Shown here: piece by piece, positions 1 to 12,059 of the stretch
Position numbering within the stretch: the stretch's first letter is position 1
How the letters are laid out: every line of letters starts with the position of its first letter
NCBI RefSeq assembly: GCF_024586455.1
Contig: NC_065922.1
Span: forward strand, 18,162,089-18,226,088
Direction: 5' to 3'
Length of the DNA stretch: 64,000 bases
Source of the DNA: Bactrocera neohumeralis
Lineage: Eukaryota; Arthropoda; Insecta; Diptera; Tephritidae
Notes under the pieces: generated by a model
What the model was told of the DNA's origin: nothing
Databases searched by the model: none
The model's input: only the letters and a program-made list of their open reading frames with translations
Translations under genes and position numbers: made by a program

Positions 1-155
1 GTTTGAGCATTTCGACAGGTAACTGGCGAATGACATTTGGGTGTTTGGGTCGAGAATCTAGGATCTTCTTCGTGTACACTCTCAGCAGGTATATTTTCTT
101 CACTGCGTGCTGGACGTGGTCTATTCGAATATTACCCAAGAATGAATGAATGATG
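1..155 (-). pseudogene. Mariner-like transposase, internally deleted remnant
   Basis: Read on the minus strand, this matches the two ends of the better preserved relic at 36990-37790. The first 50 bases match its C-terminal coding end (shared stretch with GGCGAATGACA). Bases 65-145 match its N-terminal part (shared TTCGTGTACACTCTCAGC and CACTGCGTG). The middle, including the catalytic domain, is absent, so this is a deletion derivative cut by the window edge. It cannot encode a transposase. The family call rests on the match to the second copy, whose catalytic motif is readable. Confidence 0.7.
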
Positions 156-1549
156 AGTCGCAAGCTTATTAGGTCGATTATGTTGGCCATAAGTTGAGAG
201 AAGAGCGCAAAATACATGATGAAATGCCAAACAATACTGAGCAAAAATACCATGACAGCTTGACATGACTTACGCGTGATCTGTCAAACAAGGCTATTGA
301 AAAAATTACCTCTACTTGGATTACCCGTTACTTATCTTTTCTTGGATTTGGCCACTTGAGTTGTTTCCTTTATCATGTACGACCCTGTCAAATATGAATG
401 CAAAGCTATCTCAGTATTGTTTAAGATTTTGGTTGGTCTCAAGTTTTTCATTTCTTCACTGCTTTTTAAGCTCGTACTTACTAAAAACTTTAACTTGGAA
501 GGGGTGTGATATTTTGCTTTCTTTTTTGGCGCTTTACAATAGCAAATATTCAATTTATATGGAATTTGGCCTACACATTTATTTCTAAAAATTGAATACG
601 GATGCGTAAAATTCCTTATTTTCTCAGTTCTAAAGAGTTTTCTAAAGACTGTGTGCTCTTCACTTTCATTCTTAATAAAATAACTCCTTAAATCTCCACG
701 AAAAGAGTGTAAGGGCAATTAAAACTAACGAAGGTCACTCTTACATTGTCGCCGATTGACATTTGTGACGCATGCGTTTTAAAGCTTAACTGCTCAGTTG
801 CTCATATAACAGTGTCAACACCCACATTCGCTTTACAATTCGAGAACATAACGTATTGATTTTGACAGCTCATAGCAGTGTGTTAAAAGCTAATGCGGTG
901 AATGAGCAGGATATTGTGTTGTATGCGAAAAATATGTAGAAAACAGAGGGTCAAAAAACAAAAATGCTGATATCGAGAAGGAAATACATAATACATACAA
1001 GTCTGTACGTATGCTTATAGTAAACAAATGTAATCTTAACAGAGAATACTCGCTATATTTTTCGCTGTCAAGGATGCTTTTCTAGCTAATTCTCCGATGA
1101 GGAAGTAGAGGAGAGTTCATGCGAACACAATCGCTTTCACAAATATATTTATATGTATGCGCGTTCTTCTACTAGGTGTACCATATATTTGTTAGCCAAA
1201 AAAGTGCATTTTGTCATATTTGCTACGTTGAAAATTAATTCTGTATGCGAGTTGATGGCACTTCATATTTATGTATGCTCATATATATATGTACATATAT
1301 CCTGAAGGTGAATCCCGGAAAATATATGACACAAATTTCGTAAAGACCCTGTAAATGGAAAATGTTATGACTAGGTTTGAAAAATTTGACGTCATTGTTG
1401 AGTTTTTTGATAAAAATTTGTGAAAATTTTCTAATAGTTGATATATTGAATTTTGAGAAAGGATTTAGACTTGCATTCCTATAAAATTATTCTCACTCAG
1501 GATCTGATGTCATTGGACCACCGTAAACGTCGTGATTTTGCTGATTTTG
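156..1549. other. AT-rich non-coding DNA, no gene seen
   Basis: Only short ORFs of random composition occur here, on both strands and overlapping one another (for example 316-588 plus against 332-718 minus). TATA-type microsatellite runs sit near 1283-1300. I see no repeat family that I recognise. Confidence 0.5.
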
Positions 1550-2180
1550 GCTTAGGTTAGGTTATGAGGCCCTTTCTGAAGCCATAGAAAATAATAGCTG
1601 GTGTGTTTGAACTTATAATACAAATTTGCTAAGGCGTTTATTTTCCATTCCCGTTAGCTTTGTGGGATGTCTGAAGACAAGCTATATAACAGTAGAACTC
1701 AAGGCAATACGGGAGTACTGACGCGCTCTCATTTACCGATAACGGTTCTAGCATGCCTTTTCTTGCTAGCTGATCAGCTTTATAATTTCCTGCGATTCTG
1801 CTGTGGCCTGGCACTTATACCGTCTTATCACAAAGACACTCGATGCTAGTGATGCGAGGTTAGACACTTTTTGACCAGCCCCGAACGCACTGTTAATGAG
1901 TTTAAGGCTAGTAACGCCGCTCAGTTATCTGAGTGGATGGCCACTTCTCTGAAGGAGGCTGTACTCCGGGACAGAAAATCTATTGCTACCTTCATGGCTG
2001 CAACCTCGGCCTGGCAGACATTGCAATAGTCAGAAAGTCTAAAGCTGGAGTTGATAGAGCGCTCTTGACAGTAAACCCCTAATCCATAAAGAAGTTCATT
2101 GCCCCTCTCAACTAACGGCTTCTTCTTACCAACAAATCCTCGGTTTGTAGGTTTAGCGACTCCATGATCCAAGTGATCTC
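1550..2180 (-). pseudogene. RNase H-bearing LINE, 3' end remnant
   Basis: The minus strand from 2172 reads as the start of a LINE RNase H domain. It has a GLGVYC strand, SFRLSDYCNVCQAEVAAMK (the FQAEV..IK helix that carries the catalytic Glu) and ends in IHSDN, equivalent to the catalytic YSDSQ. After frame changes, about 1755-1815 reads PGHSRIAGNYKADQLARKG, the conserved GHxxIxGNxxADxLA end of the domain. RNase H of this type occurs in the I, R1 and LOA groups of non-LTR retrotransposons. The copy ends at 1550-1562 in two CCTAA units (minus strand), like the copy at 5995. Stops and frameshifts make it dead. Family subgroup is uncertain. Confidence 0.75.
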
Positions 2181-2264
2181 ATATGAAGTGGGTTTTAACG
2201 GGACGGGGGTGGTTACGACATTAGCCTGTCAGCCCTACATCCCCTCTTTACATTGGAACAACTT

Positions 2265-2535
2265 GAAAACGATAACGATTTTTTTAAGAAAATCATCTTC
2301 TCCGATCAGGCTCACTTTAATCGGAGTGGTTGACAGTTTGATATGGTTTTTAGATGGTGGAATCATCGTGCCGTACTTATTTTGAAATAACTTTTTGTGC
2401 CCACAAATGTAAAAAGTTGATCTTGGTTTCAACAAGACGCGGCTACGTACCACACAGCACGTGCAACATCCGAACTATTGGAGAAAAGTTTGGAGATTCG
2501 ATTATTTCAAGAATTTGTGACATTGAATGGCCTCA
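2265..2535 (+). pseudogene. Mariner-like transposase fragment (catalytic core)
   Basis: The plus strand shows three pieces of a Tc1/mariner-type DDE domain in order. KKIIFSDQAHFN at about 2285-2320 corresponds to the SDEAHF strand with the first catalytic Asp. IWFLDGGIIVPYLF at about 2340-2383 is the strand after it. SWFQQDAATYHTARA at about 2425-2468 is the WFQQDGA.CHT box with the second Asp. Stops and frame changes separate the pieces. It resembles the minus-strand relic at 36990-37790 (WLQQDNATCHT), so both probably belong to one family. It lies directly beside the LINE fragment that ends near 2180. Confidence 0.75.
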
Positions 2536-2544
2536 AAGAAGTTG

Positions 2545-3545
2545 AAGAAGGTGCATACTGAACTAAGCTTATGATTGCTCATAGCAACTAAAAACATTTT
2601 CACTCGATTCATATTTGCGTTTCTGGAATTCTCAACCGGTTTATGAAATAACATATGCTATAACACACGCTCTCTTCTAGTTAAAGGTGTGGAATCATAA
2701 AGATGCACTCACTGCTCTCAGCGAAAAATTGAATCAATGCTAAGTTAAAGAATTGACTTGCAATGTGTTTCACAAGTTCAGTTGCTCACAAGCAGCAGTT
2801 TGCCAATGGTAATGCAGCAAAATAAATAATAAAAAGATTTCCATTTCACTCACGCTAAATTGCCATGTCGGTTGACTCGATATTAAAGTGCTGCTAACAG
2901 CAAGTGTATCACACCAACGCGCGCCAGCCTGACGTTTAACCTCACGTAATATTATAATAAGGACGGCAGGTCGTATGAGTGATGGCTGCGTGCAGCAGAT
3001 GTTGATTGCGTAGTGAATTCTGCTGCTGCAGGTGGCAATCAATATGCTGTTATACTAAATCAGTATGTGTGTGTGTGCATGTAAATTCCTCCATCCATCA
3101 GTCAGTTAGCGTTTAACAAGATTTTACATTGCAACTGATTTTTCTGCGCGCACAACTTTCCCTATGCGTTTTTTTTGAACTTCGCGGCTCAACACGTGAC
3201 ATGGATTTGTCAATGTCGTCCGTGTATGAGTGAAAAGTGTTTACTTGTATGGACGCAACTTGCATGCAACAGGGTTAAACGCTTAACAATTTACACCCAT
3301 ACATATATAACTATGTATTTGTATAGGCAAATTCCCCGCAGTTCCGCTTAAACCGCGAGAAAAGCAAGTTTGACCTTATTTCAGTTTATTTGTAGATGCG
3401 GGTGTGAGCTGCTTGTTTGCATTTAATTTTTTTAAATTTAATTCTTCTATATATACATATGAATATTTGAAACGTGTTTATTTTTAACAGCTGTTTCCCA
3501 GAAAACTAGTTTTCGCACGTTAGCTCCCTTTTCGTAGAATATTTA
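2545..3545. other. Non-coding DNA, no gene seen
   Basis: No ORF with protein-like composition. A short TG run lies at 3065-3080. Nothing else could be assigned. Confidence 0.45.
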
Positions 3546-3549
3546 AAAT

Positions 3550-3925
3550 TAGATTTCGGGATCCCGAATTTTTTTTTCTATTTTGCTTTTTAATCTTATA
3601 TACATAAGCCATTTGGTAAATTTACTATCGAAATAAGTTTCTTAAACGGTGTATTGAAAAATTTATTTCGGGATACCGAAATTTTTTTTTGCATTTTATG
3701 TTATACTCTTAAATACACAGTCCAGTTTGTGTATTTGCCTTTGAAATATTTTTTCATTTAAATATTGAAAAGTGAATTTCGGGATCCCGAAATATTTTCG
3801 GGATTTAAAGCCTTTACATTTTTAATCTTTTTTAATCTATGCGAATTAATCTATAACGAAGTAAAAAACCTGTTTTTAAGTGTGGTAATCCCGAAATTCT
3901 TAGCTAGTAATTTCGGGATTACATA
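3550..3925. repeat. Tandem array with TTTCGGGATCCCGAAA palindrome
   Basis: Four degenerate units with a period of about 111-119 bp. Each carries a palindrome: TTCGGGATCCCGAA at 3555-3568, ATTTCGGGATACCGAAAT at 3665-3682 (one mismatched pair), the perfect 18-mer ATTTCGGGATCCCGAAAT at 3776-3793, and an opened version at 3886-3921 with perfect 13-bp arms (TAATCCCGAAATT and its complement) around a 10-base loop. The DNA between palindromes is AT-rich and only weakly alike. No coding potential. The conserved palindrome compared with poorly conserved spacers is the notable property. Confidence 0.85.
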
Positions 3926-3929
3926 ACAT

Positions 3930-5990
3930 GCATCTTAAAGGCATATAATTATACTAATTTATACATAATATATAAATAACTTATAATAATATAGTCTTAC
4001 AGCTTTGGTTACGCCATTTTATTAATTTTTATCATGTCATGAGTGAGTAGAGTCATCCTGCTCTCTCATCCATCTTTTAGGCACCTTTTATGTTTACAGT
4101 TATTTCACGCTTAGAAAATTATATTTACATACTTGTAGTAGAGTGTGCTAATCGTCTGTGGCTCCTGTACACCTTCGATACATGAGAGCGAAGTTTCTTT
4201 AGTCTAGCCTAAACATTAATTCATTATATAAATAAAGAAATAATTATGAGCAAATTATTCGAAAAGAATGTGAAGACAAATTCCAAATACAGCATTTTAC
4301 TATCACAACTGCTTATGGGACCTTAGAAACTCTTCCTTATTTCTATACACGCCACTAAATTCAACCCAAACCTATTAACTTTAGTTACAACTCATTGCAG
4401 CTACTTCCACAAAGCAAGCTGTAATTGAGGCGCCTGGGCATTAACACATATCAAACATACAAACATGTAAATTTTTCTATAGTGAGATCCACTGCCTGCT
4501 CTTCACAGCCACGGACCCCCACACTACCAATAGTTATTGGCCAGTCAGCACATTATCATTTACGAGCGGTTGGTCCACCAACATCAGCTGTGCAAGGCGT
4601 CCAACAGCTATACTTATAAACGTGCATATATATTGTAGATGCACAGGCATACATATTCAAAATTGCAAGGACTAAAAACCACACCAACAACTACAAACTT
4701 CACACCGCCTTTCAGTGCTTTGTAAAATACTTTCGAGTCCTTTGCTTCCACACCCTTTCAGCGCTTTCGTTTTGTTGCATTTAGCCGCCTGTATCATCAG
4801 TATGTTGCAACAGCTGTCCAAGCGGCAACAACAACAGCAACAACTACTCTCCTACGGCGTTGGTAATCTATTAGCGCAAAGGATTTGTTAGAACGTCGCC
4901 AACTGACGCTTTTTACAATAAATTGGGTCATTGTCGTATAGGCAAACACGAAAGTGTGACGTCGTCTATATTGGCGTAATGGTATGCGTGTGTGTGTGTG
5001 TGTGTGGGTATTTGTGTGACACTTTTTGTTATTACTGTTATACTTTAGATATTTTCACAATTTTGTGCACTTTCACAAAATGTTCTCAATTCTTGAAGCC
5101 ATAAAGGGCCGTTGATAAGCATTTGGCAGGCTTGCAGCAAAGAATAATGAAAAAGATTACGAATGAAATACAAAGGACGGCAATTTATTTATGTCCAGAC
5201 ATTTGATAAATATATATTTGAGGGTATTGTGACTCAAACTGTGTATATTTTGAACATTTAAAGTGAAAGGATAAGAAATTTGTATGAGTAAAGGGTTCTG
5301 TGTGCTAACATTTCAGACTTTAATTTTGAATGAAAATTGCCGAAAAATGTTCTCTTCAATTTTTAAACTAAAATTTTAAAATTTTTCTTTGCTCGAACTT
5401 TTATAGTAGAACGAGTAGTTCTTAAATTTCTTTTATTACGAGTGACCAAATAAAGCAAATGTTCTATAGAAGAGTATCAATCAGATCCGCTTTACTATAC
5501 GTATTGAGCTTTTGCAAAAGTAGAAAATTTGGACAATCTATATCCATTGCTGCTCATAATCTTGAAAATGACCAAACTTTTTAAGAACCTTTCAAACACT
5601 ACATTGCTCATTGGTTCTCTTCAAATAAAATATGGAAGAATATCATGTTTGTAGTGCCAACATAAGTTTGCCTATAGAATTGCTTTTTTATGGATTAAAT
5701 GTTTTTGTAATTTAAGTTACCTAAGTAGTCGTGATCTTCATAGGATCCGCATGGATTCTAACCGAAACGGTAGGCAGTGATTATTAATATAAATACTTAT
5801 CTACTAATATATTTCAATTGTGAACAAACCGAAATATAGTCCAAAAATACGTTCCCATGAACTCGAGTCTACGTAACCAGAACGGACACGGATTTTTATC
5901 CGACCACGGCCTGCCAACCCGACAGCATTCATCTAAATTACTACATAAATGTTTTTCTGCCGCTGCAACAAAAAAAACAAATTTCGAAAA
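3930..5990. other. Non-coding DNA with simple repeats
   Basis: Contains a CAA/CAG-rich stretch near 4800-4850 and a GT dinucleotide run at about 4987-5007. ORFs such as 4425-4619 have no recognisable domain. No gene is supported. Confidence 0.45.
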
Positions 5991-5994
5991 TTTT

Positions 5995-6880
5995 ATAAAG
6001 GTTAGGTTAGGATAATTTGGTAGGCCAATAAGCCACACATAGACCACTTTTGGTTCTTTGGGACACCAGATGGAGTTCAGTTGCAAGATTCATGAGGAGT
6101 ATTCACCCTTTAGGATACCTGCGCTTGACGAAAATTTTAACGGATTCGGCGGCCTCACCATTGAAACCTCCTCCAGTGTATTATACCGTAGTGACTACAG
6201 ATGCAACCAACGTACTCTTACAATTGCTTGACAAGTGCGCAAGAGATGCTCCATTGTTTCTCTGGTACCCTGCTCTAAACATTTCCTGCAGTCTTCTCGA
6301 TCTGTCAGCCCGATTCTGCGGGCTTCAGTCCTACATGCTTTTCTATCGACTGCCAAGAGCAATTTTGTGTACTTCCGATCTACCGTTTTGCTTATGATTT
6401 TTGCAGTTTTGCACCCAGGTAGCTCGTTCAATCGGGTTCCATCTTTACCATGCTTCCGTCCAGATCGTCGTATAGACAATACAATGGTTTTCCAATGTTG
6501 ACCACGTTTTCAGGTGTTAGCCGTACAGCATTCTTGGCAATCGTCCACTATGTATTTCATTGCCCTCGATGCCTTTGTGACCTGGCACCCAGTAGAAGTG
6601 AAGTTGTTTGCTTCTGGCAATACTTTCCACTGCTGTTCCTTCCCATGACACTTCTGTCTATGAGATACGAGGTTACTGCGCTAATTTCTGCTTGGCTGTC
6701 TACATAGAGGTTGACTCAGGAATTGCAAGGACCTGCAGGTGCATTAAAGGACAGCTCCGCTGCTTTCGCAATAGCAAAGACCTCCGCTTGAAATGTATTG
6801 CATTGGTCCGGTAACTTAAAAGGTTGCCTTATGCCTAACTCTGGTCTGTATATTCCCACACCAACTCCAACTGTCTGAGA
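5995..6880 (-). pseudogene. RNase H-bearing LINE, 3' end remnant (second copy)
   Basis: On the minus strand, about 6840-6700 reads FKLPDQCNTFQAEVFAIAKA and then LYVDSQAEISAV, the Glu helix and the DSQA catalytic Asp strand of a LINE RNase H. The region 6479-6195 is still open and ends in a zinc-knuckle-like segment (DCRKCLEQGTRETMEHLLRTC, a CxxC...H....C pattern) typical of the region downstream of RNase H in I/LOA-type LINEs. Frameshifts break the frame between these parts. The relic runs into two CCTAA units (minus strand) near 6001-6011, the same 3' tail as the copy at 1550, suggesting one family. Reverse transcriptase is absent, as expected from 5' truncation. Confidence 0.8.
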
Positions 6881-6884
6881 AGTT

Positions 6885-8890
6885 GTTTTTAGTACGAAAT
6901 CTTAGCTTTCGAACTCCATATAGCATAACCTGATCACACTTGTATAGATTCCTAAACTCATCTTTTGAAAAAAATGTTTTTCTTTTTACTTGACCTTATC
7001 ATATGTAATTTTTATAATTTCATGTATAGAAAATGATTTGATTTTGTAAGTATTGAAACCGTCGAAAGCATGAATTTGTAAATTTAAGTTTCCAATTTAA
7101 AACAAATGCAATTAAAAAATTAAATAAATCACGAATTTCTTCTTAATGTATTATATGCAAAGCATTAAATAACTCAATCTGCTCTCTGACAATTACCTAA
7201 CCTTACTCAACATCTTTTTCGCCTGAGCACAAAATATAACAAGAAAGTTAACAAACATTTACTGCAGCATAAACGCTTGTTGCATCTACTATTCACCCAC
7301 TTTGGCTACTCCCATTACAACTGCTTCGCAACACAAACAAACATGAGCAAACATTTGCTCTTAACACTCACTAAAGAGAGCTTTCTATATGCTCAACTCT
7401 TCGTTATAACTTCACTTTCGTCTCTACAAAAGTGGTAGTAGTCTCGCATAAAAGTAGTTCATTAATGCTGTCTGTTGCTGCTGTTGAAAGCCGGAAGTGT
7501 TGACATTTCTTTCCGGCATCAAAACTTGTTTAGCAACATTTGCGACAGCATTAATGGTATCAAATGTTACACTTTTATATAAACAGCGGAAGTGAGAGAG
7601 CGTTTGGTGAGCATTTAGAGCACTTGTGTGTTATTTATGTGTTTATACTGGAGAATGTTAATGTTTCGCGGTTGATACTGTTAATGTACAAATATTAATG
7701 TTATTTGTTTAACATACAAATTTTTACTGCTTTGGAATTTCTGTTGTATGCATACTTTCTGGTTTGTAAATTCTTTAACATGTGAATGCATTCGTGCTGT
7801 TAAGAGTTTACATATTCATGCACATTGCAGCATGTTGATTTTAAATGTTGCTGTCAACATGTTTTTTTTTTTAATTTTTGTTTCTTTTGAAATGAATTCG
7901 CATTTTAATTTTTTTTTAATTTTTATTTTTACAGTGTAATATAAGAAATATTTCACATTTTAAATGTGCTGTTATGCCTCACATTAACATTAACATTTTT
8001 GGCGCCTTGTTGCTGCTATTAACACTATCAAATGTTGCTAAGCCTCACAATTCATATTATTGCTGTACTGTAAGCTTGCCTAAGTGTTGTGTCATCACTT
8101 TTGTAAATGAGTGTTGCTTTACAGCTGACGAAAGACATTCCTCAATATTGTTGAAAATAGTTACAACGAATATATTTTGTTTTTGTTGTAATTATAGCAA
8201 AACGAAAACTGTTGAATTCAACTCAGAGAGCAGTGAGTTGAGGAGTTACTCATTGGTGAATTTGAGAGCTGGAACATATCGTTGATTTTTCTACTTTTTT
8301 GGTGTTGCCTTTTTATGTTTCGGCACAGCTGGAAGCATTTTAATGCAACGAAAGTTACATTGCATATTTTATTATAAAAATGTGAGTATTATAGCTATGT
8401 CTTAAAAAATGCTGCTGACTCACTCTCTTGCTATTAACTACCTCTTTGCTTCTTATTTAGTATTGTATTAGCTTTTTGTTTACGCTGGAATTTCCACTCA
8501 CCGGCCAGCATTAGATTTAATACTACCTGTAATAGGGAAATATTTAAAAATGTTGCTCAATACATTTTAATTATTATATTTGTCTATATGTTTATAGACA
8601 CATCATTTCAACAACATTAGAGCCGGCTAGTTCGTCACTACTTTGCAAAATACACAGCAATACAGAAATCTTCACACATTTTCGTCGTTCGCTCTGCCGC
8701 TAATATTCGCTACCGACTGTCATCGGCCTGCCAACCTGCATATACACATAACCACTCACCAATGTTTAACTCCCAATCCGTTGAGTTGTGAGTAAAGCAA
8801 TCGTTTATTGGTGTGTTGTTGAAATTTGACTTCGTACTTTATGCACATATTGTGGAGCTCACAGCCCCAAGTATTGGAGTCATTCGGTTT
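6885..8890. other. Non-coding DNA upstream of a putative promoter
   Basis: AT-rich, with short ORFs of low-complexity composition (for example 7748-7939 and 7974-8285). No repeat family or protein domain could be recognised. Host regulatory DNA is possible but not demonstrated. Confidence 0.4.
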
Positions 8891-8897
8891 GGTCGTT

Positions 8898-8931
8898 TCA
8901 GTTTCAGTTGGAGCGTGTTTACGAACGGTTC
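8898..8931 (+). promoter_or_regulatory. Candidate TATA-less core promoter (Inr + DPE)
   Basis: TCAGTT at 8898-8903 fits the fly initiator TCA(G/T)T(C/T), with the A at 8900 as +1. GGTTC at 8927-8931 lies exactly at +28 to +32 and fits the DPE consensus RGWYV. A second overlapping-type TCAGTT occurs at 8904-8909. The block that follows is unusually CpG-rich for this window. Both motifs are short and degenerate, so the call depends on the exact spacing and the sequence that follows. Confidence 0.45.
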
Positions 8932-9360
8932 GTTTCGTTTGACGGAATCGCGTGTAGTGTCCGTATTGTCGTTGAATCGCATTCGCAAGCATCGCACGCT
9001 AACCTCGTGTACGGTTCGTTCTCGTTTTTTTTTTTTGTAATCGCATAAAAAAGCCTACGAAATTATTGAAAAATATCTGCATATTGTGCAAATATTAACG
9101 CGTTTATGAAGCTAAATTAACAAAAGTGTTAATAATTGGTAAAAAAAATTGTGATAAAGTGTGTTAAAGTGCAATACTGAGTGCGCGTTTTTTTCGCAAG
9201 TACCCCGCTGCCAATACGAGCAGCGTTACCCTTGATCGGTGCAGTCGACGCGACAGCAGCCAGCAGCCAGATTTGGTGACTTCGTGCGTCTTTTTAACGC
9301 TACACACGGCATCGTTGTACATTTCGTGACGGTCCAGCGGTAACGCCAGTAGTTCTGCTG
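8900..9360 (+). other. Putative untranslated first exon
   Basis: This stretch is rich in CpG and CGTT/TCG words, unlike its AT-rich flanks. It includes sequence typical of fly 5' leaders (repeated AAAGTG/GTGTTAAAGTGC near 9125-9185). There is no long ORF, so it would be 5' untranslated. Possible splice donors are CT|GTAAGC at 9360 and CG|GTAACG at 9340; neither can be chosen from sequence alone, and the end given is the stronger match. The gene it would serve is not identifiable, because no coding exon lies in the window. Confidence 0.4.
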
Positions 9361-10278
9361 TAAGCCAGTCAGTGAGTTAGTCAGCCAGCGAGCCAGCCAT
9401 CTCGTTTGCAAAACCGAGTATAGGAGTTGGCAAAAAACTTATTTCGATTTCGTATCCGTTTATATTGTTGTCGGCGGCATCGTCATTACGACACATTTGA
9501 GCGCTGCTGCTTCATTTTCGTTTGCGGCCGAAATTGTTTCGTGCGTGTCGATGCGTTTGTGTGTATGTATTACAGTTATTTGAGTATGAATATGCTTATA
9601 TAGTAATAGAAATATATTTTTTCACAAATATTGGCTACTAACAAACATTGTATGAGCATTTTTAAAGCGTCTTCACACGAAGCAATGCTTAAAAGATATT
9701 TGCAAGCGATTTTTTGCGAGGTTTAAAGGCTGCTGGAGTAGTATATATTAAACAAATATTTTTTTTTTCAATGTATATATTATTTTGTAACCCATTTTGG
9801 TATGCTTGCGGTATGTATGTATATATATAATATATTGCAGGCCAAGCTCCAGAAAAACCGAAATACCATTAAGTTTGTGTAATTTACGCGAAACCAGAAA
9901 TTAAGTAACCCACAACAGACAACAACAAATATAGTACCATAATTACATATATATGACTGTGTATTCAAGCCGAAAAAGTTTGCCACACTTAACGCCTACA
10001 GCTCAACTCCAATAACTTTCGATTGAGTGAAGCTTTCGTGCAAAAAATTAGCAACCCATAACCGAGAAAGGAGAAATAACGAATTAATAATTAACAGTGC
10101 AATGCAATAAAAGTAAATTTCATAAGCACTGTAGCTACGGGTGCAAGCAAACATATAAAATAGATGTGTATATAATTAAAATAATTAATGGAAATTTAAT
10201 AAAAAACTAAAATAAAATAAAAAAATATAAAAAATAATAAAAATAAAATAATAAAAATTTATAAAAAAATACAAAAAC
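9361..10278. other. Non-coding, probable intron start
   Basis: If the preceding block is an exon, this would be the start of its intron. Contains an AT-rich, A-heavy run at about 10185-10270 (repeated AAAATAA words) just before repeat A. No gene seen. Confidence 0.35.
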
Positions 10279-10975
10279 AAGAAAAATCTTTTATTGGACC
10301 GAAGCCATTATACCCTTCACAAATATAAGAGTTTTTCTTACAAAAACTTGAATTTCATAGGACCGTTAGTATGACAGCTATAGCATATAGCGAACCGATC
10401 CTCAAATTCTTTTCGGAGATTTTACCGTTAGTATGGACAATAAGTTGTGTAAAATTTTGTGAAGTTCCCTGGTCAAATAAAAAAGTTTTCATATAAGAAC
10501 CTGGTTTTGATTGGACTGTTTGTATGACAACTATATGCCAGAGTGGTCCGATCTGAATTTTTTTTCGTTGATTATATACTTTCTTTAGTAAATACTATGG
10601 CAGAAGTTTTTGAAGATATCTCTTAAAATAAAAAAGTTTTCCATACAAGGGCTTGATTTTAATATATCTGTCTGTATGACAGTCATATGCCAGAGTCCGA
10701 TATCGGTGGTTCCGATCGGCGTTTCCGACGAATGAGCGGCTTCTTTCGCAGAGAATAAATTGTGCAAAATTTTAGAGTGATATCTCAAAAACGGAGGGAC
10801 TAGTGCGCATTTATAGAGATGGACATTCCGACAAACAGACAGACGGACACACCGACATGGCTAAATCGGGTCATATTATACATATGTATTATATTTTATA
10901 GAGTCTCTGACGTTTCCTACTGCGTTTTATAAGTTTTGTTGCAAACTTAATATATCCCGTGCAGGGTATAAAAAT
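10279..10975 (-). repeat. Dispersed repeat A, minus orientation
   Basis: Nearly complete copy of the family best seen at 22446-23190. Its ends are GGGTATAA followed by CTTCGGTCC (minus strand, near 10290-10315) and the hairpin ATCCCGTGCAGGGTAT near 10955-10970. Inside are repeated modules containing GACAGCTATAGCATATAG-type words, followed by a short sugar-code-like CAGACAGACGGACACACC run near 10835-10855. No protein is encoded; the 10585-10788 ORF is incidental. Non-autonomous mobile origin is inferred from dispersed copies. Confidence 0.75.
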
Positions 10976-12055
10976 TAAATCAAATTAAAATAATAAAAAG
11001 TAAATAAAATATTGTGGTATTTGCAACTAATAAATAATGCCATAAATTAAATTACGCTGTGCATACTCTGCGGTTGCCATATAAATTTTATATTTGCTGC
11101 AAGCCAGCATAGCCTAGTGCTAACGCAATCAACACGAGCAAATGGCGAAAAATGTTTACAAACATATTCGAAATAATTGAAACAGTTACTTAAATAAACT
11201 ATTTGCTACCAAGGAATTAAATTCATAAGGCACCTACTAACTCGTAGAGCCGCAACGAAGTTTTGTTTATTTTCTTTATTTTCATTTAGAAAAATAAATA
11301 AATAATTTCAAATATTTGCTCTGAAACTACAAAAGCTTTATTCTCCAACGGTTACCAATTCGTTTTCTAATTTTCAATATTTTTATCTCTCCACTTTTGG
11401 CATCTTTTGCACTCGAATCTTAGGTGTATGCATATAAGTGGTACATACTGCATATATATTTGTGGTACACACTGTTTATATACATTTACATATGTATATG
11501 TGTATTTGCCAAGTGTTTTTGACTTTCGTGTGCGTCGTCAATTTATGACTGTGGGTTAGGTCAGCAGTCAATAGGTTAGTTGGCGCTGAATTGGTTGTGT
11601 ATTTATAACTGCACCTTTCACATTTACATTCGCGCCAACAAACAACCTTGTGTAGAGTATTGTATATACATATATATTTGTGTATACATATGTGAATTGC
11701 CAGCTTTAATTCCAGTGAAAAATTAAATTTAAGATGACGAGCAAATTTTGCAACTCACGCTTTTAATTTAAGGAAATACTAACGACTTCTGAGATCGTGA
11801 ATGAAAGGCTGTGTTTTTGTATTGAGTTTAATTGTTGTTTGACATTTCTTTGGAAACTTTGTAAGATGAAGTGTTTCTTATGATCGAGAAATAACAAAAA
11901 AACAGAAAGCAATATAAAATTAAAAACATGCTGTCTCAATTTTAAGGGAATAAGGAAAGTATTGACTCCATTCAGTCCATTTAGAGCACAAAGACATGCT
12001 GCTAACATGAAATAATTCTCGCTAAATTTCAATTTTAAATCTGACACATTGCCCA
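10976..12055. other. Non-coding DNA, no gene seen
   Basis: AT-rich with CATATATATTTGTG-type microsatellite tracts near 11430-11500 and 11660-11700. The ORF at 11763-12056 minus has no recognisable domain. Confidence 0.4.
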
Positions 12056-12059
12056 ATAT

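Noticed and set aside
332..718. 128-codon minus ORF
   Set aside because: Random composition, overlaps a plus ORF, no motif, and AT-rich context.
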